Source: a virus
Length of the DNA stretch: 31,136 bases
IMG/VR virus record: IMGVR_UViG_3300047667_001188
Span: 1-31,136 of that record
Direction: 5' to 3' (one strand)
Every line of letters starts with the position of its first letter. Positions within the stretch are counted from its first letter, which is position 1. Position numbers and translations under genes: made by a program. The notes beneath the pieces were generated by a model that saw only the letters and a program-made list of their open reading frames with translations, had not been told where the DNA came from and ran no database searches. This document shows positions 21,679 through 28,634 of the stretch, in pieces.

Positions 21679-21864
21679 ATGACAATTACACCTGACGAAT
21701 TTGCGAAAGCAGTGAAAGACCTTGCTGAAAAACATGAAATGGGGCTGGAAACACTACAATTCCAGACGTTCAGTCATGAAGCAGTTGGAACCCATACCTA
21801 TCATCTAAGTTGCTTTGGGTCTTTAGACCGCCCGTGGAAAATGGCTTTTGTTGGAAGTAGTTAA
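21679..21864 (+). CDS. Small hypothetical protein
   Basis: The predicted protein has 61 residues (MTITPDEFAKAVKDLAEKH...). The N-terminus is helical. AAAGGCGAATAAA, a relic of the shared junction, precedes the ATG. No family is recognised. Confidence 0.6.
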   Translation: MTITPDEFAKAVKDLAEKHEMGLETLQFQTFSHEAVGTHTYHLSCFGSLDRPWKMAFVGSS

Positions 21865-22035
21865 ATGACCGAAATAAGAGACTTGGACGGCGACGGGTTT
21901 ATCTTCACAACTGAGGCGCACGTTTCAGATCACCCTGAATTCTCAAAGTTGCTTGGGCCTAATGGTAAAGCCTTGCGATACAAACAACCGGACCCGATTG
22001 GGTTTCGATTGAAGTCAAAAAGGGAGGGCAAGTAG
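21865..22035 (+). CDS. Small hypothetical protein, 56 residues
   Basis: MTEIRDLDGDGFIFTTEAHV begins the protein, which ends SKREGK. The ATG overlaps the previous stop by one base (TTAAATGACC context). The stop lies in the GAGGGCAAGTAGATG junction. No family is recognised. Confidence 0.6.
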   Translation: MTEIRDLDGDGFIFTTEAHVSDHPEFSKLLGPNGKALRYKQPDPIGFRLKSKREGK

Positions 22036-22215
22036 ATGAACGAGATCAAGGTCAAGGCTTGGCTTGCGCAGGCAAAATCGGAGCGCGAGAGCAATCTAAT
22101 TCTTGCCGTCATGCAGGACGCTTTTAAGGAAGGTCGTCGTGACAGGCAGAAAGAAATCTCTGGTGCATTTGATGTGCTGGGTGTCAAAATGTTTGAAAAA
22201 GCAGAGTTTTATTAA
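22036..22215 (+). CDS. Small helical hypothetical protein, 59 residues
   Basis: MNEIKVKAWLAQAKSERES opens a charged helical protein that ends FEKAEFY. The ATG follows TAG directly, with GGGAGGGCAAG as ribosome site. No family is recognised. Confidence 0.6.
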   Translation: MNEIKVKAWLAQAKSERESNLILAVMQDAFKEGRRDRQKEISGAFDVLGVKMFEKAEFY

Positions 22216-22228
22216 AAGGGGCTTTAAA

Positions 22229-22660
22229 GTGAAAAAATCACAAGAGATATTTAAACGACATGGCTATGAACCGCTCGCCCTAAAGGCGCACGATTCCCGT
22301 TTATTGATCGGCGGGTACACACCTAAAGTTGCCTGCCGTGTGGTGGCTGAAGAGCTTTTTCAAGCACTGATCGATGAGGTGGATATTGAAAGGGACGGCG
22401 ATGATTATGCCTTGTATGAGCCGCTTTCGTTCAAACCTTTAGGGGAGCGCATTGTTGAACGCATCCAAGGAACTGTCTCTCACCCAGATCACGTTAGGAT
22501 GGTCACACTCAACCCTGATTATATAGGCCGAACCCTTCGAGTGAAGGATGATGATGGGACCACTTGGTATGGCGTGGTCGACACTGAAGGGCTTGCGCTA
22601 ATGACCCGTAGCGATCTGCTACCAACCAAAAAAGGAGGGGAAGTAGATGCCCCGTTATAG
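22229..22660 (+). CDS. Hypothetical protein (GTG start)
   Basis: The predicted protein has 143 residues. A GTG at 22229 with AAAAGGGG upstream is chosen; longer in-frame starts would overlap the previous gene without a ribosome site. The second half (YIGRTLRVKDDDGTTWYGVVD) is beta-like. Near its end the junction GGAGGGGAAGTAGATG is again read out of frame: another frame would end KEGK. A late indel is possible, as in the gene at 20518. Confidence 0.55.
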   Translation: MKKSQEIFKRHGYEPLALKAHDSRLLIGGYTPKVACRVVAEELFQALIDEVDIERDGDDYALYEPLSFKPLGERIVERIQGTVSHPDHVRMVTLNPDYIGRTLRVKDDDGTTWYGVVDTEGLALMTRSDLLPTKKGGEVDAPL

Positions 22661-22880
22661 TTCTGAAAACCCTGCTCACATTGGCACACTTGTTTTCCTT
22701 AACGCGAAGCCGCACGAGGACGTCACAGAGTGCGACACCGATCAAGGTTGGCTTATCCAAGCCAAGCGGGACGGCTCGGGTAATCTTGTAGTTGTGAATG
22801 GTTTTGTGCAGGAAGAAAAACTGTTTGGACTGGTATCAGTTTGCCTGCCCAACGAAAAAGATGCGGGGTCGAGCAGATGA
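22647..22880 (+). CDS. Small hypothetical protein
   Basis: The predicted protein has 77 residues (MPRYSSENPAHIGTLVF...). It starts inside the shared junction with GGAGGGGAAG as ribosome site and overlaps the next gene by ATGA. It is beta-rich. No family is recognised. Confidence 0.6.
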   Translation: MPRYSSENPAHIGTLVFLNAKPHEDVTECDTDQGWLIQAKRDGSGNLVVVNGFVQEEKLFGLVSVCLPNEKDAGSSR

Positions 22881-23200
22881 ACCGGCAACACAAAGACCTT
22901 TTGACCTTTATCCGTGACTTTATCGGTCAGCATGAGTTCTCCCCCACTTACCGCGAAATGGCAGACGGCGTGGGGCTGAAAAGCCTGAGCGCGATCAAGA
23001 AAAAGCTGATCGTGCTTCAAACTGAAGGGCACCTAAAGTTGTTCGGAAAAGAGCGGGGAATTGTGCTGTTTGAAGCCGACCACGCAAGAGTGCTGGATGA
23101 TGTCGAGGGCTTTGTAATCAGTCATGCCATCGGAAACCTGACTGCATCCGAAACTGTCGCTGAAATCCGCAAGCGACTTGAGAGAGCGAGCCGGTTATGA
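22877..23200 (+). CDS. LexA-type DNA-binding protein without peptidase domain
   Basis: The predicted protein has 107 residues. Residues 5-65 (LLTFIRDFIGQHEFSPTYREMADGVGLKSLSAIKKKL...) match the LexA winged-helix DNA-binding domain. The S24 self-cleavage domain is absent, so it cannot be inactivated as LexA is. It may compete for SOS-type operators or act as a phage regulator. It overlaps the DUF1364 gene by ATGA. Confidence 0.75.
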   Translation: MNRQHKDLLTFIRDFIGQHEFSPTYREMADGVGLKSLSAIKKKLIVLQTEGHLKLFGKERGIVLFEADHARVLDDVEGFVISHAIGNLTASETVAEIRKRLERASRL

Positions 23201-23586
23201 GTTACCGGCCCCACATGGCAACAAAGGTCCGCAGCACAAAGTTGATGGCTGCTCATGCCAACTATCCCTGCACCATGCGGATCTCAGGACTGATAGAAGG
23301 CCACCGCTGTTCGTCTCAAGCCACCGTCGTAGGTGTTCACCCCGAAAGGCTTGGAACGGGCGGGGTGATCGGCAAGGGCACCAGCACAAAGGCCAGCGAT
23401 CTGTACTGCATGGCTGGGTGCTTCAACTGCCACAATCTTGTTTCCGGCGTTGATCCGCGGATCGATCTGATCCTCAAAAAACACCCGATGATATTCATGC
23501 AGCGAATGGTAAGTGCGCTGCATGAAACTCTGGCCCTACACATAGACGCCAAGGTGCTAATCGTGCCGGACGCAACTTTCCTTTGA
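23197..23586 (+). CDS. DUF1364-like putative nuclease
   Basis: The predicted protein has 129 residues. It has the DUF1364 layout: an early cysteine (YPCTMR), a middle cysteine and histidine (CSSQATVVGVHPER), and a final YCMAGCFNCHNLVSG segment, an HNH-like metal site. Related proteins lie in the recombination region of lambdoid phages. It ends at the operator upstream of the next promoter. Confidence 0.7.
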   Translation: MSYRPHMATKVRSTKLMAAHANYPCTMRISGLIEGHRCSSQATVVGVHPERLGTGGVIGKGTSTKASDLYCMAGCFNCHNLVSGVDPRIDLILKKHPMIFMQRMVSALHETLALHIDAKVLIVPDATFL

Positions 23587-23667
23587 TAGCATTTTCTGCT
23601 TTACCTATGTAGCAATAAGCGCTACAAAGTAGGAACAACGCAAACATCAAAAAGGGGCAATGTAGCC
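23587..23667 (+). promoter_or_regulatory. Promoter with two operators
   Basis: TTTACC (23600-23605), 17 bp and TACAAA (23623-23628) form the promoter. The operator TAGC-AATAAGC-GCTA (23610-23624) overlaps the -10, and TAGC-ATTTTCT-GCTT (23587-23601) overlaps the -35, the same pair as at 4291-4325. The predicted start is near 23635. The leader is longer and the hairpin reduced to GGC-AATGTA-GCC (23656-23667), touching the ATG at 23668. Confidence 0.75.
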
Positions 23668-23880
23668 ATGACAAACGGACAGACGACCAAAGCATTTTTT
23701 GCAGCAACCACCCGCCAAACAGTGAACCTGATCCTTGACAACATTGCCAAGCACTATGGGATCTTGCGGGCTCAGGCATTCGATGAAGTGACCGACGCCG
23801 ACGCCGAGCACCTGCTCGACTATGTGACCGGCCCAGAACGCGCCGCTGCGCACGTAATCATGCAGCGCCAAGGATTTTAA
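23668..23880 (+). CDS. Small hypothetical protein
   Basis: The predicted protein has 70 residues, helical (TRQTVNLILDNIAKHYG...). It is the first gene behind the double-operator promoter. AAAAAGGGG lies upstream, partly inside the mini-hairpin. No family is recognised. Confidence 0.65.
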   Translation: MTNGQTTKAFFAATTRQTVNLILDNIAKHYGILRAQAFDEVTDADAEHLLDYVTGPERAAAHVIMQRQGF

Positions 23881-23902
23881 CCAACCGAAAGGGACCAATG
23901 AT

Positions 23903-24097
23903 ATGAGCATACTTGATCCAGACAGCGACATTTCCGTAATTACACGGCGCGACAAAAACGCGACGGCGGCGCTGCCAGAAATTATTCGATCCTGTGTTTA
24001 TGATACTTGCGAACAAGGCGAAATGCGCCACGAAATGTTTGCCCGAAAGGCATACGCCACAGCTGACGCAATGGAGCGTCACCGCACCAAATTTTAA
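23903..24097 (+). CDS. Small hypothetical protein
   Basis: The predicted protein has 64 residues (MSILDPDSDISVITRRD...), with two cysteines in SCVYDTCEQ. A GAAAGGGACC site precedes the ATG. No family is recognised. Confidence 0.6.
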   Translation: MSILDPDSDISVITRRDKNATAALPEIIRSCVYDTCEQGEMRHEMFARKAYATADAMERHRTKF

Positions 24098-24120
24098 CCA
24101 AACCAACCGAAAGAAAACCA

Positions 24121-25419
24121 ATGACCAAAGCAACACCCCCCACCGAAGACAAAGCACCGTCCACAGCACTTGCCCTGCCCGAAAAGAAAGATCTACAGAT
24201 CGCATTCGAAGACGGCACAATCGACCTGCTGATCACCCGCATTGAAAAGGAATGCGATGCCTTCGTTCCCGACCTTTCAACTGCTAAGTCGCGCGGCGAG
24301 ATCACTTCAATGGCAGCCAAAGTTGCCAGATCCAAAAGTCCGCTGGATGAGGCTCGTAAATCGCTGACTGAGGACTGGCGCAATAAAACGTCAAAGGTCA
24401 ATACTTACTGGAAGGCCGCTGAAGTGCGTCTCGACGCAGCACGCGACAAGATCAAAAAGGTTTTGATCGAATGGGAGGCCAAAGACACCAAGCGCAAAGA
24501 GGCGCACCGCGCAAAACTGGCCGTTTTCAGCCCCGACCGGACAGATCACACGATGTCTGTTAAAGAGATCGACGCAATCGTTGGTGAAATCGATAACGTT
24601 GAAATCGATAAGAGCTGGCAGGAATTCGAGACAATGGCAGGAGTCGCACGCGATAAATTCTTGGCCGCTGCCGAAAAGAACCGCATGTTTGCAGACATTA
24701 GGGAAAAACAGGCTGCTCAGATCGCCCAGCTTGAAAAGGACAAAGCCGAGCGCGAAGAGGCTGACCGCATTGCCGGTGAGGCCGCTGCCCTAAAGGCTGA
24801 AGAGGAAGCTGTTGCTCTATTCAAGGCAGCTGACGCCAAGGCCAAGGCCGATCGCGAGGCACTGGCGGCGAAGGAGGCTTCCGAGCAAGCCGAGCAAGAC
24901 CGGATCCGAAACGACAAAGCCGCCATCAGCCTTATGGATTACATCAGCGCATGCGGTAAAGGCATGATCGGCCCTGACGTTCACCCCGTTGGGATGATCA
25001 TTTACGAACTCGAAAACAAGATCCCGCCAGAAATTGCAAAGCTGGCCGAAGCCGACCGCCCGCGTGCCGAGCAACACCGCAAAAACATTCTTGAAATGTT
25101 TGTCCACAAGCAAAAGGTCGAGAACGATCGCATCAAAGCCGAAGAGGCAGAGGCCACACTTGTGGCCGAAAAAGAGGCTGCCGAACGTACCAAAGCAGCC
25201 GAACAGGCCGCTATCGACCGAACCAAAGCTGAGTTGGCCGATAAGATCGCCACAGAGGCGGCAAATAAGGCCGCTGAGGACGCTCGCCTGCTTTCTGATG
25301 ATAAGCACCGCAAAAGTATTCTGGCGGCTGTCACGAAGGACCTGAAGGCCTTTGACGTCAAGGATATGGCTCAGGCCATTCTCGACGGCAAAATCCGCCA
25401 CGTCACGATGCAGCTTTAA
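24121..25419 (+). CDS. Long coiled-coil protein
   Basis: The predicted protein has 432 residues. Residues about 75-260 and 330-405 are dense in A/E/K/R with heptad-like spacing, giving two long coiled coils separated by a globular part (AAISLMDYISACGKG...). The N-terminal part resembles DUF1351-type phage proteins, which often lie near recombination genes. It may be a scaffold or recombination accessory. AAAGAAAACCA precedes the ATG. Confidence 0.65.
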   Translation: MTKATPPTEDKAPSTALALPEKKDLQIAFEDGTIDLLITRIEKECDAFVPDLSTAKSRGEITSMAAKVARSKSPLDEARKSLTEDWRNKTSKVNTYWKAAEVRLDAARDKIKKVLIEWEAKDTKRKEAHRAKLAVFSPDRTDHTMSVKEIDAIVGEIDNVEIDKSWQEFETMAGVARDKFLAAAEKNRMFADIREKQAAQIAQLEKDKAEREEADRIAGEAAALKAEEEAVALFKAADAKAKADREALAAKEASEQAEQDRIRNDKAAISLMDYISACGKGMIGPDVHPVGMIIYELENKIPPEIAKLAEADRPRAEQHRKNILEMFVHKQKVENDRIKAEEAEATLVAEKEAAERTKAAEQAAIDRTKAELADKIATEAANKAAEDARLLSDDKHRKSILAAVTKDLKAFDVKDMAQAILDGKIRHVTMQL

Positions 25420-25478
25420 CCCGAACAACCCACGACCCTACTTTAACCGAAAATCAAACCAAACCACGGAGAACCAAA

Positions 25479-25826
25479 ATGTCTGTTTTTAAAACCATCA
25501 CCGCCTTCACCGCAGTCGCCACCATGTCAGCTTGCGCAGATGCGCCTGAAGCCGTCGCGCCGGCATACGTCAGCCCGAGCACATACGCGCAATACAGCTG
25601 CTCAGCCCTCAACGCGGAGGCGCAGATCGTCAACAGCCGCCTAAGCTCAGCCACCGGACGTCAACAAGCCGCTTCCGATAGTGACGCGACCATGACTGCC
25701 GTTTCTCTGATCCTGTTCTGGCCCGCCGTTTTCTTCATTGGGAATAACGACAATGCGGCCGAGCTTGCGCAGGTCAAGGGTGACGCTCAAGCAATCCGCG
25801 ACGCCGCTGTTCGGAAGGGCTGCTGA
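25479..25826 (+). CDS. Predicted lipoprotein with membrane segment
   Basis: The predicted protein has 115 residues. The signal peptide MSVFKTITAFTAVATMSAC has a lipobox-like MSAC with Cys19, suggesting lipid anchoring. A second hydrophobic segment (AVSLILFWPAVFFIG, about 74-88) follows. An envelope lipoprotein in an early region can act in superinfection exclusion, but this is a guess. The CGGAGAACC site is clear. Confidence 0.65.
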   Translation: MSVFKTITAFTAVATMSACADAPEAVAPAYVSPSTYAQYSCSALNAEAQIVNSRLSSATGRQQAASDSDATMTAVSLILFWPAVFFIGNNDNAAELAQVKGDAQAIRDAAVRKGC

Positions 25827-25827
25827 A

Positions 25828-25986
25828 ATGAATGACGGCAGGTACGACATGGCCAATGCACGTCGCACTGAATTGAAAAACCGCAAAGACTTTAAGCTGC
25901 GTTTGCTTAGAGAAGTTGCTGAATGTGAAACGATTGAAGATGTGAAGGGCTTGCTCGTTCAAGTCATCAACTTTTTAGTCAGATAG
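25828..25986 (+). CDS. Small basic hypothetical protein, 52 residues
   Basis: MNDGRYDMANARRTELKNRK starts a basic helical protein ending QVINFLVR. The ATG lies one base after the previous stop, with GGAAGG upstream. No family is recognised. Confidence 0.55.
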   Translation: MNDGRYDMANARRTELKNRKDFKLRLLREVAECETIEDVKGLLVQVINFLVR

Positions 25987-25996
25987 GGGAAAAACC

Positions 25997-26188
25997 ATGA
26001 GCTACGCCGCCGAGTATGCACAGCGCCTTGAGGATGCCCGAAAAGATGAGGCCAGCAAAAAGGCGGCGTATGACGAACACTTCCCAGACTTTGACGAGCA
26101 CGCCGAGGCAATGTTTGATGACCGGCGCACGAGACGCGTTTGGAGCGACGGCGTTGTGCGTATCCCCGCAGAAACAAAGGATCGATAA
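25997..26188 (+). CDS. Small charged hypothetical protein
   Basis: The predicted protein has 63 residues (MSYAAEYAQRLEDARKD...). It is charged and helical. A TAGGGGAAAAACC site precedes the ATG. No family is recognised. Confidence 0.6.
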   Translation: MSYAAEYAQRLEDARKDEASKKAAYDEHFPDFDEHAEAMFDDRRTRRVWSDGVVRIPAETKDR

Positions 26189-26189
26189 T

Positions 26190-26381
26190 ATGAATATTAA
26201 CGAATTTCAGGCTTGGCTACAGGGCTTTGGTGAAGCTTTCGATGAGGCCCCGACACAACCACAGTGGGCCCGTATCCAGCAAAAATTGCGGGACGAAATA
26301 GCCGATAACGAAAAGCGAACGACGGTTAATCTCGCATCGCTCTATGGAACCGCATCTACCGTAACCAATGGGGGTCGATAA
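26190..26381 (+). CDS. Small hypothetical protein
   Basis: The predicted protein has 63 residues (MNINEFQAWLQGFGEAFDEA...). The N-terminus (FQAWLQGFGEAF...PTQPQWARIQQKL) is a pattern common among small phage proteins. The ATG is one base after the previous stop. AAAGGATCGATAAT is the ribosome site. Confidence 0.65.
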   Translation: MNINEFQAWLQGFGEAFDEAPTQPQWARIQQKLRDEIADNEKRTTVNLASLYGTASTVTNGGR

Positions 26382-26382
26382 T

Positions 26383-26553
26383 ATGAGCGTAGATAAAAAA
26401 AAAGATCAAGCTGTTGAACTGGTGGGCCGAGTTAGGGAACGGTTGCTGAATTCGGCCTATCCTGAACTGGCAATTAAAGCGCAGGAAATGGTTTTTGGGT
26501 TTCTTCTGTGTGTAGAGGAATTGGAGAGAATAAACGCCAGAGATCGCAAGTAG
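26383..26553 (+). CDS. Small hypothetical protein, 56 residues
   Basis: MSVDKKKDQAVELVGRVRER begins a helical protein with one hydrophobic stretch (MVFGFLLCVEEL). GGGGTCGATAAT precedes the ATG. It ends in the TAGATG junction. No family is recognised. Confidence 0.6.
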   Translation: MSVDKKKDQAVELVGRVRERLLNSAYPELAIKAQEMVFGFLLCVEELERINARDRK

Positions 26554-26820
26554 ATGTCTGAAATTGAATGGCGTTTTATGCTTGAAACTGGCCGGTCTAA
26601 ACACGCGGCTCGGCGGTTCAGCCGTCGATTGAATTCAATTTCGATGACGACAAGGCATTCAAATAAAGTGCTATTTTCAGTGTGGAGAGTGTGGCGCCAA
26701 GGGCTTTACAGGCATACTTCATTGCGGGCCATTTTGTTCGCAGCTGATAGGGGCATCTTTTCGCCAGTTTGTTTTGCCCAGAACTTATCTGGTGCCTTAA
26801 ATGTGGTTGCCTTACGATGA
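26554..26820 (+). pseudogene. Frameshifted zinc-ribbon gene
   Basis: The open frame (88 residues) begins plausibly with MSEIEWRFMLETGRSK and then becomes arginine- and serine-rich and unlike its neighbours. Other frames hold coding-like pieces in order: AVQPSIEFNFDDDKAFK (about 26617-26667), then KCYFQCGECGAKGFTG with HCGPFC (about 26665-26733), then CPELIWCLKCGCL (about 26775-26813), which runs in frame into the next gene. Together they look like one zinc-ribbon protein broken by several indels. Programmed frameshifting or sequence error are alternatives. Confidence 0.5.
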
Positions 26821-27092
26821 GCTACCGCAACTCCCGAGACTGCGCGATCAAATGCAGCCAGCCGCTATTTCGGGCGTTCTTGCGGGATGAAATCTTGCAC
26901 AAAGACGCGCCGTTGATGATGGGCGACGAGGCTTGGATGGGTATCGAAACCAAAGAAGACGCCGCCGAAGCTGTCCGGTTCATCATGAGGATCGTCAGCC
27001 GCAGTGAGCTGGACAGCAACCCGATCAAGGGCAAGGCTTGGGGGTTCATGGCCGGAAGGTTTGAATGCTGGAAATATGATCTGCCCATCTAA
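26817..27092 (+). CDS. Hypothetical protein, N-terminus uncertain
   Basis: The predicted protein from the ATG is 91 residues (MSYRNSRDCAIKCSQPLF...). No good ribosome site precedes this ATG, and the frame stays open upstream through the CLKCG segment to a TTG at 26769. The protein may therefore be the C-terminal part of the broken gene before it, or a coupled gene (ATGA). The C-terminus (AWGFMAGRFECWKYD) is conserved-looking. Confidence 0.55.
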   Translation: MSYRNSRDCAIKCSQPLFRAFLRDEILHKDAPLMMGDEAWMGIETKEDAAEAVRFIMRIVSRSELDSNPIKGKAWGFMAGRFECWKYDLPI

Positions 27093-27129
27093 TCGCAACA
27101 CGTAAACCAAACACAGAAAGGCCAATGAC

Positions 27130-27534
27130 ATGGCAATGATTAAAATCACGATAAATGGCGATGTTATAAATGCGGACAAGACGAAAGCCATCAAACAGCT
27201 TGAGTTAGACAAGCTGAAGTTGATCGAAGAATTGAAGGCTGAAGCGTATAAAAACCCACGCTACATAGCGGCTTTCGACTTAGCCGGTCACTCAGAATAT
27301 AACGGATCCAAAAATAGACCAGCGCTGAATTGGAACGGGAGGGCCTTCACTGCCAGCGTGGTAATGGACGAAGTTGCGGCGGAAAGGCCATACGTTCAGC
27401 CGGTCCATATTGACCCACGAACCATGAATGCGCTGCTTGGCGGCAAGCTGCTGTCGGACATCGAAAAGCGGAGGTTGCTGGCATCTGTTCTTCTCGCAGG
27501 CGTTCTCGAAAAGCCATTGAAAGAAGAGGAATAA
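27130..27534 (+). CDS. Hypothetical protein
   Basis: The predicted protein has 134 residues. A beta-like start (MIKITINGDVINAD) leads to a helical basic part, then a section ending KPLKEEE. An AGAAAGGCCAATGAC site precedes the ATG. No family is recognised. Confidence 0.65.
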   Translation: MAMIKITINGDVINADKTKAIKQLELDKLKLIEELKAEAYKNPRYIAAFDLAGHSEYNGSKNRPALNWNGRAFTASVVMDEVAAERPYVQPVHIDPRTMNALLGGKLLSDIEKRRLLASVLLAGVLEKPLKEEE

Positions 27535-27538
27535 TCCG

Positions 27539-27913
27539 ATGGCACAGATGATGGCAAAACTGACAGACGACGAAATCATGAAACGCGCCGAGGAAATCCA
27601 AGCCAGCGGAAAGCCTTCAAAAGATGGTGACGCTTGGGGTGATATTGAGTGGGTCTCAGCCGAAGACCCAACGCCACGTCCAGATCACTATGACGGTAGG
27701 AAAGACGTTTTTGGATTTACATACGAAAACTATCGCGACGCATTAAAACAGCTCGAACAGGAAAACCGCCACGGCGTCAAATATAAATGGCCAGCCGATC
27801 ATGACTTTGGCAAGCTTGAACGAGCGATCGATGATCTAATGTTTGAGTTAGAGCAGTTGCCACCCCTGACTTGGATGCACAAGCTTGCGGATTGGATTAG
27901 CCGGAAGCCGTAA
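27539..27913 (+). CDS. Hypothetical protein
   Basis: The predicted protein has 124 residues, acidic and rich in aromatic residues (FGFTYENYRDALKQLEQ...). AGAGGAATAATCCG precedes the ATG. It is the last rightward gene before the terminator. No family is recognised. Confidence 0.65.
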   Translation: MAQMMAKLTDDEIMKRAEEIQASGKPSKDGDAWGDIEWVSAEDPTPRPDHYDGRKDVFGFTYENYRDALKQLEQENRHGVKYKWPADHDFGKLERAIDDLMFELEQLPPLTWMHKLADWISRKP

Positions 27914-27916
27914 CGC

Positions 27917-27957
27917 AAAAAAAAGCTGCGCCAACCCTCATCAGGTCAGCGCAGCTT
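27917..27957 (-). terminator. Intrinsic terminator between convergent blocks
   Basis: AAGCTGCGC (27923-27931) pairs perfectly with GCGCAGCTT (27949-27957). On the minus strand the stem is followed by eight T residues, so it ends the leftward lysis/tail transcript. For rightward transcripts the T-run is poor, so it may slow but not fully stop them. The stretch 27958-28025 holds nothing else I can name. Confidence 0.85.
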
Positions 27958-28025
27958 AATTGGGGCAACGTCCCCGACAGCATCATTGCTGCCATATGCC
28001 GTAGATAATCCATCTTTGTTTGGCG

Positions 28026-28283
28026 TCAAGGTTCAGGATTCACCTCGGCCGCAAGTATCGTAGCAATCGCGATCACCTTTCCACGATTGCAATCATCACT
28101 TTGAACAGCTTCGACATAGGCCACCGCCAGATTGCGCGGCGTGCTAATGTCGCGGGGTTGTCGCTCACATGGCGTCAAAGTTGCCTGTGGAATGTCTGGC
28201 GAGACGTAAATGTATTCAGTCAGTGGTTCGTCGCAGGCGATTAAGAATATCGGCAATAGCAGGATCAAGCGGCGCATCGGCAC
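28026..28283 (-). CDS. Outer-membrane spanin (Rz1-like lipoprotein)
   Basis: The predicted protein has 85 residues. MRRLILLLPIFLIAC is a signal peptide with the lipobox LIAC, followed by a proline-containing periplasmic part. The gene overlaps the end of the Rz-like gene by 68 nt in another frame, the classical Rz/Rz1 arrangement. With its partner it would fuse inner and outer membranes in the last step of lysis. The start may be the ATG at 28283 or 28277. Confidence 0.75.
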   Translation of the reverse strand: MPMRRLILLLPIFLIACDEPLTEYIYVSPDIPQATLTPCERQPRDISTPRNLAVAYVEAVQSDDCNRGKVIAIATILAAEVNPEP

Positions 28284-28545
28284 ACTCCCCTAATTCGGCA
28301 GTGAGTATCGCCTCGACAGACGCCGTGGCTTCCCTTGCCTGTTTCGTTTCAAGCACCGCGCGAGCCGCGTCCACTTCCCTCGCAACGGCTGATTGCGCGT
28401 TCTGGGTTGTCAGTGCCGCGTTGGATCGCGCCAGAGAGGCAATTTCAGCCCCCTGAGCGGCAACCGTGGCCCGTAGGCTCATAACGTACCAAACGCCCCC
28501 GCCGACCAACGTAGCGGCCAGCAGATAGGGCAATAGACGGATCAT
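28216..28545 (-). CDS. Inner-membrane spanin (Rz-like)
   Basis: The predicted protein has 109 residues. One N-terminal membrane segment (LLPYLLAATLVGGGVWYVM) is followed by a long periplasmic coiled coil rich in alanine and glutamate and a short basic tail. This is the i-spanin layout. The ATG overlaps the stop of the 30-residue membrane peptide gene. Confidence 0.78.
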   Translation of the reverse strand: MIRLLPYLLAATLVGGGVWYVMSLRATVAAQGAEIASLARSNAALTTQNAQSAVAREVDAARAVLETKQAREATASVEAILTAELGECADAPLDPAIADILNRLRRTTD

Positions 28546-28634
28546 GAGAACAGCGCCCCGATACCAAAGCCCATCAAGACCATAAGGGCCACCACGATCA
28601 CAACGAACACGAGCAGCCCGCCCCCGCCCTTCAT
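28542..28634 (-). CDS. 30-residue membrane peptide, possible holin-related
   Basis: The product starts MKGGGGLLVFVVIVVALMVL and is almost entirely one membrane helix. It overlaps the lysozyme gene's stop and the i-spanin's start by ATGA-type overlaps, so it is well fixed in the lysis operon. Its position between endolysin and spanin suggests a pinholin, holin helper or lysis-timing role. It is too short for standard gene callers. Confidence 0.6.
   Translation of the reverse strand: MKGGGGLLVFVVIVVALMVLMGFGIGALFS

Noticed and set aside
22841-22876. Twelve-codon N-terminal extension of the LexA-type protein
   Set aside because: It overlaps the previous gene without a ribosome site, and the ATG at 22877 begins exactly at the conserved domain with an ATGA overlap.
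24717-25428. Minus-strand open frames up to 203 codons opposite the coiled-coil gene
   Set aside because: Low-complexity A/E/K coding sequence commonly leaves the reverse frames open. The translations are Ser/Ala/Leu repeats with no start signal.
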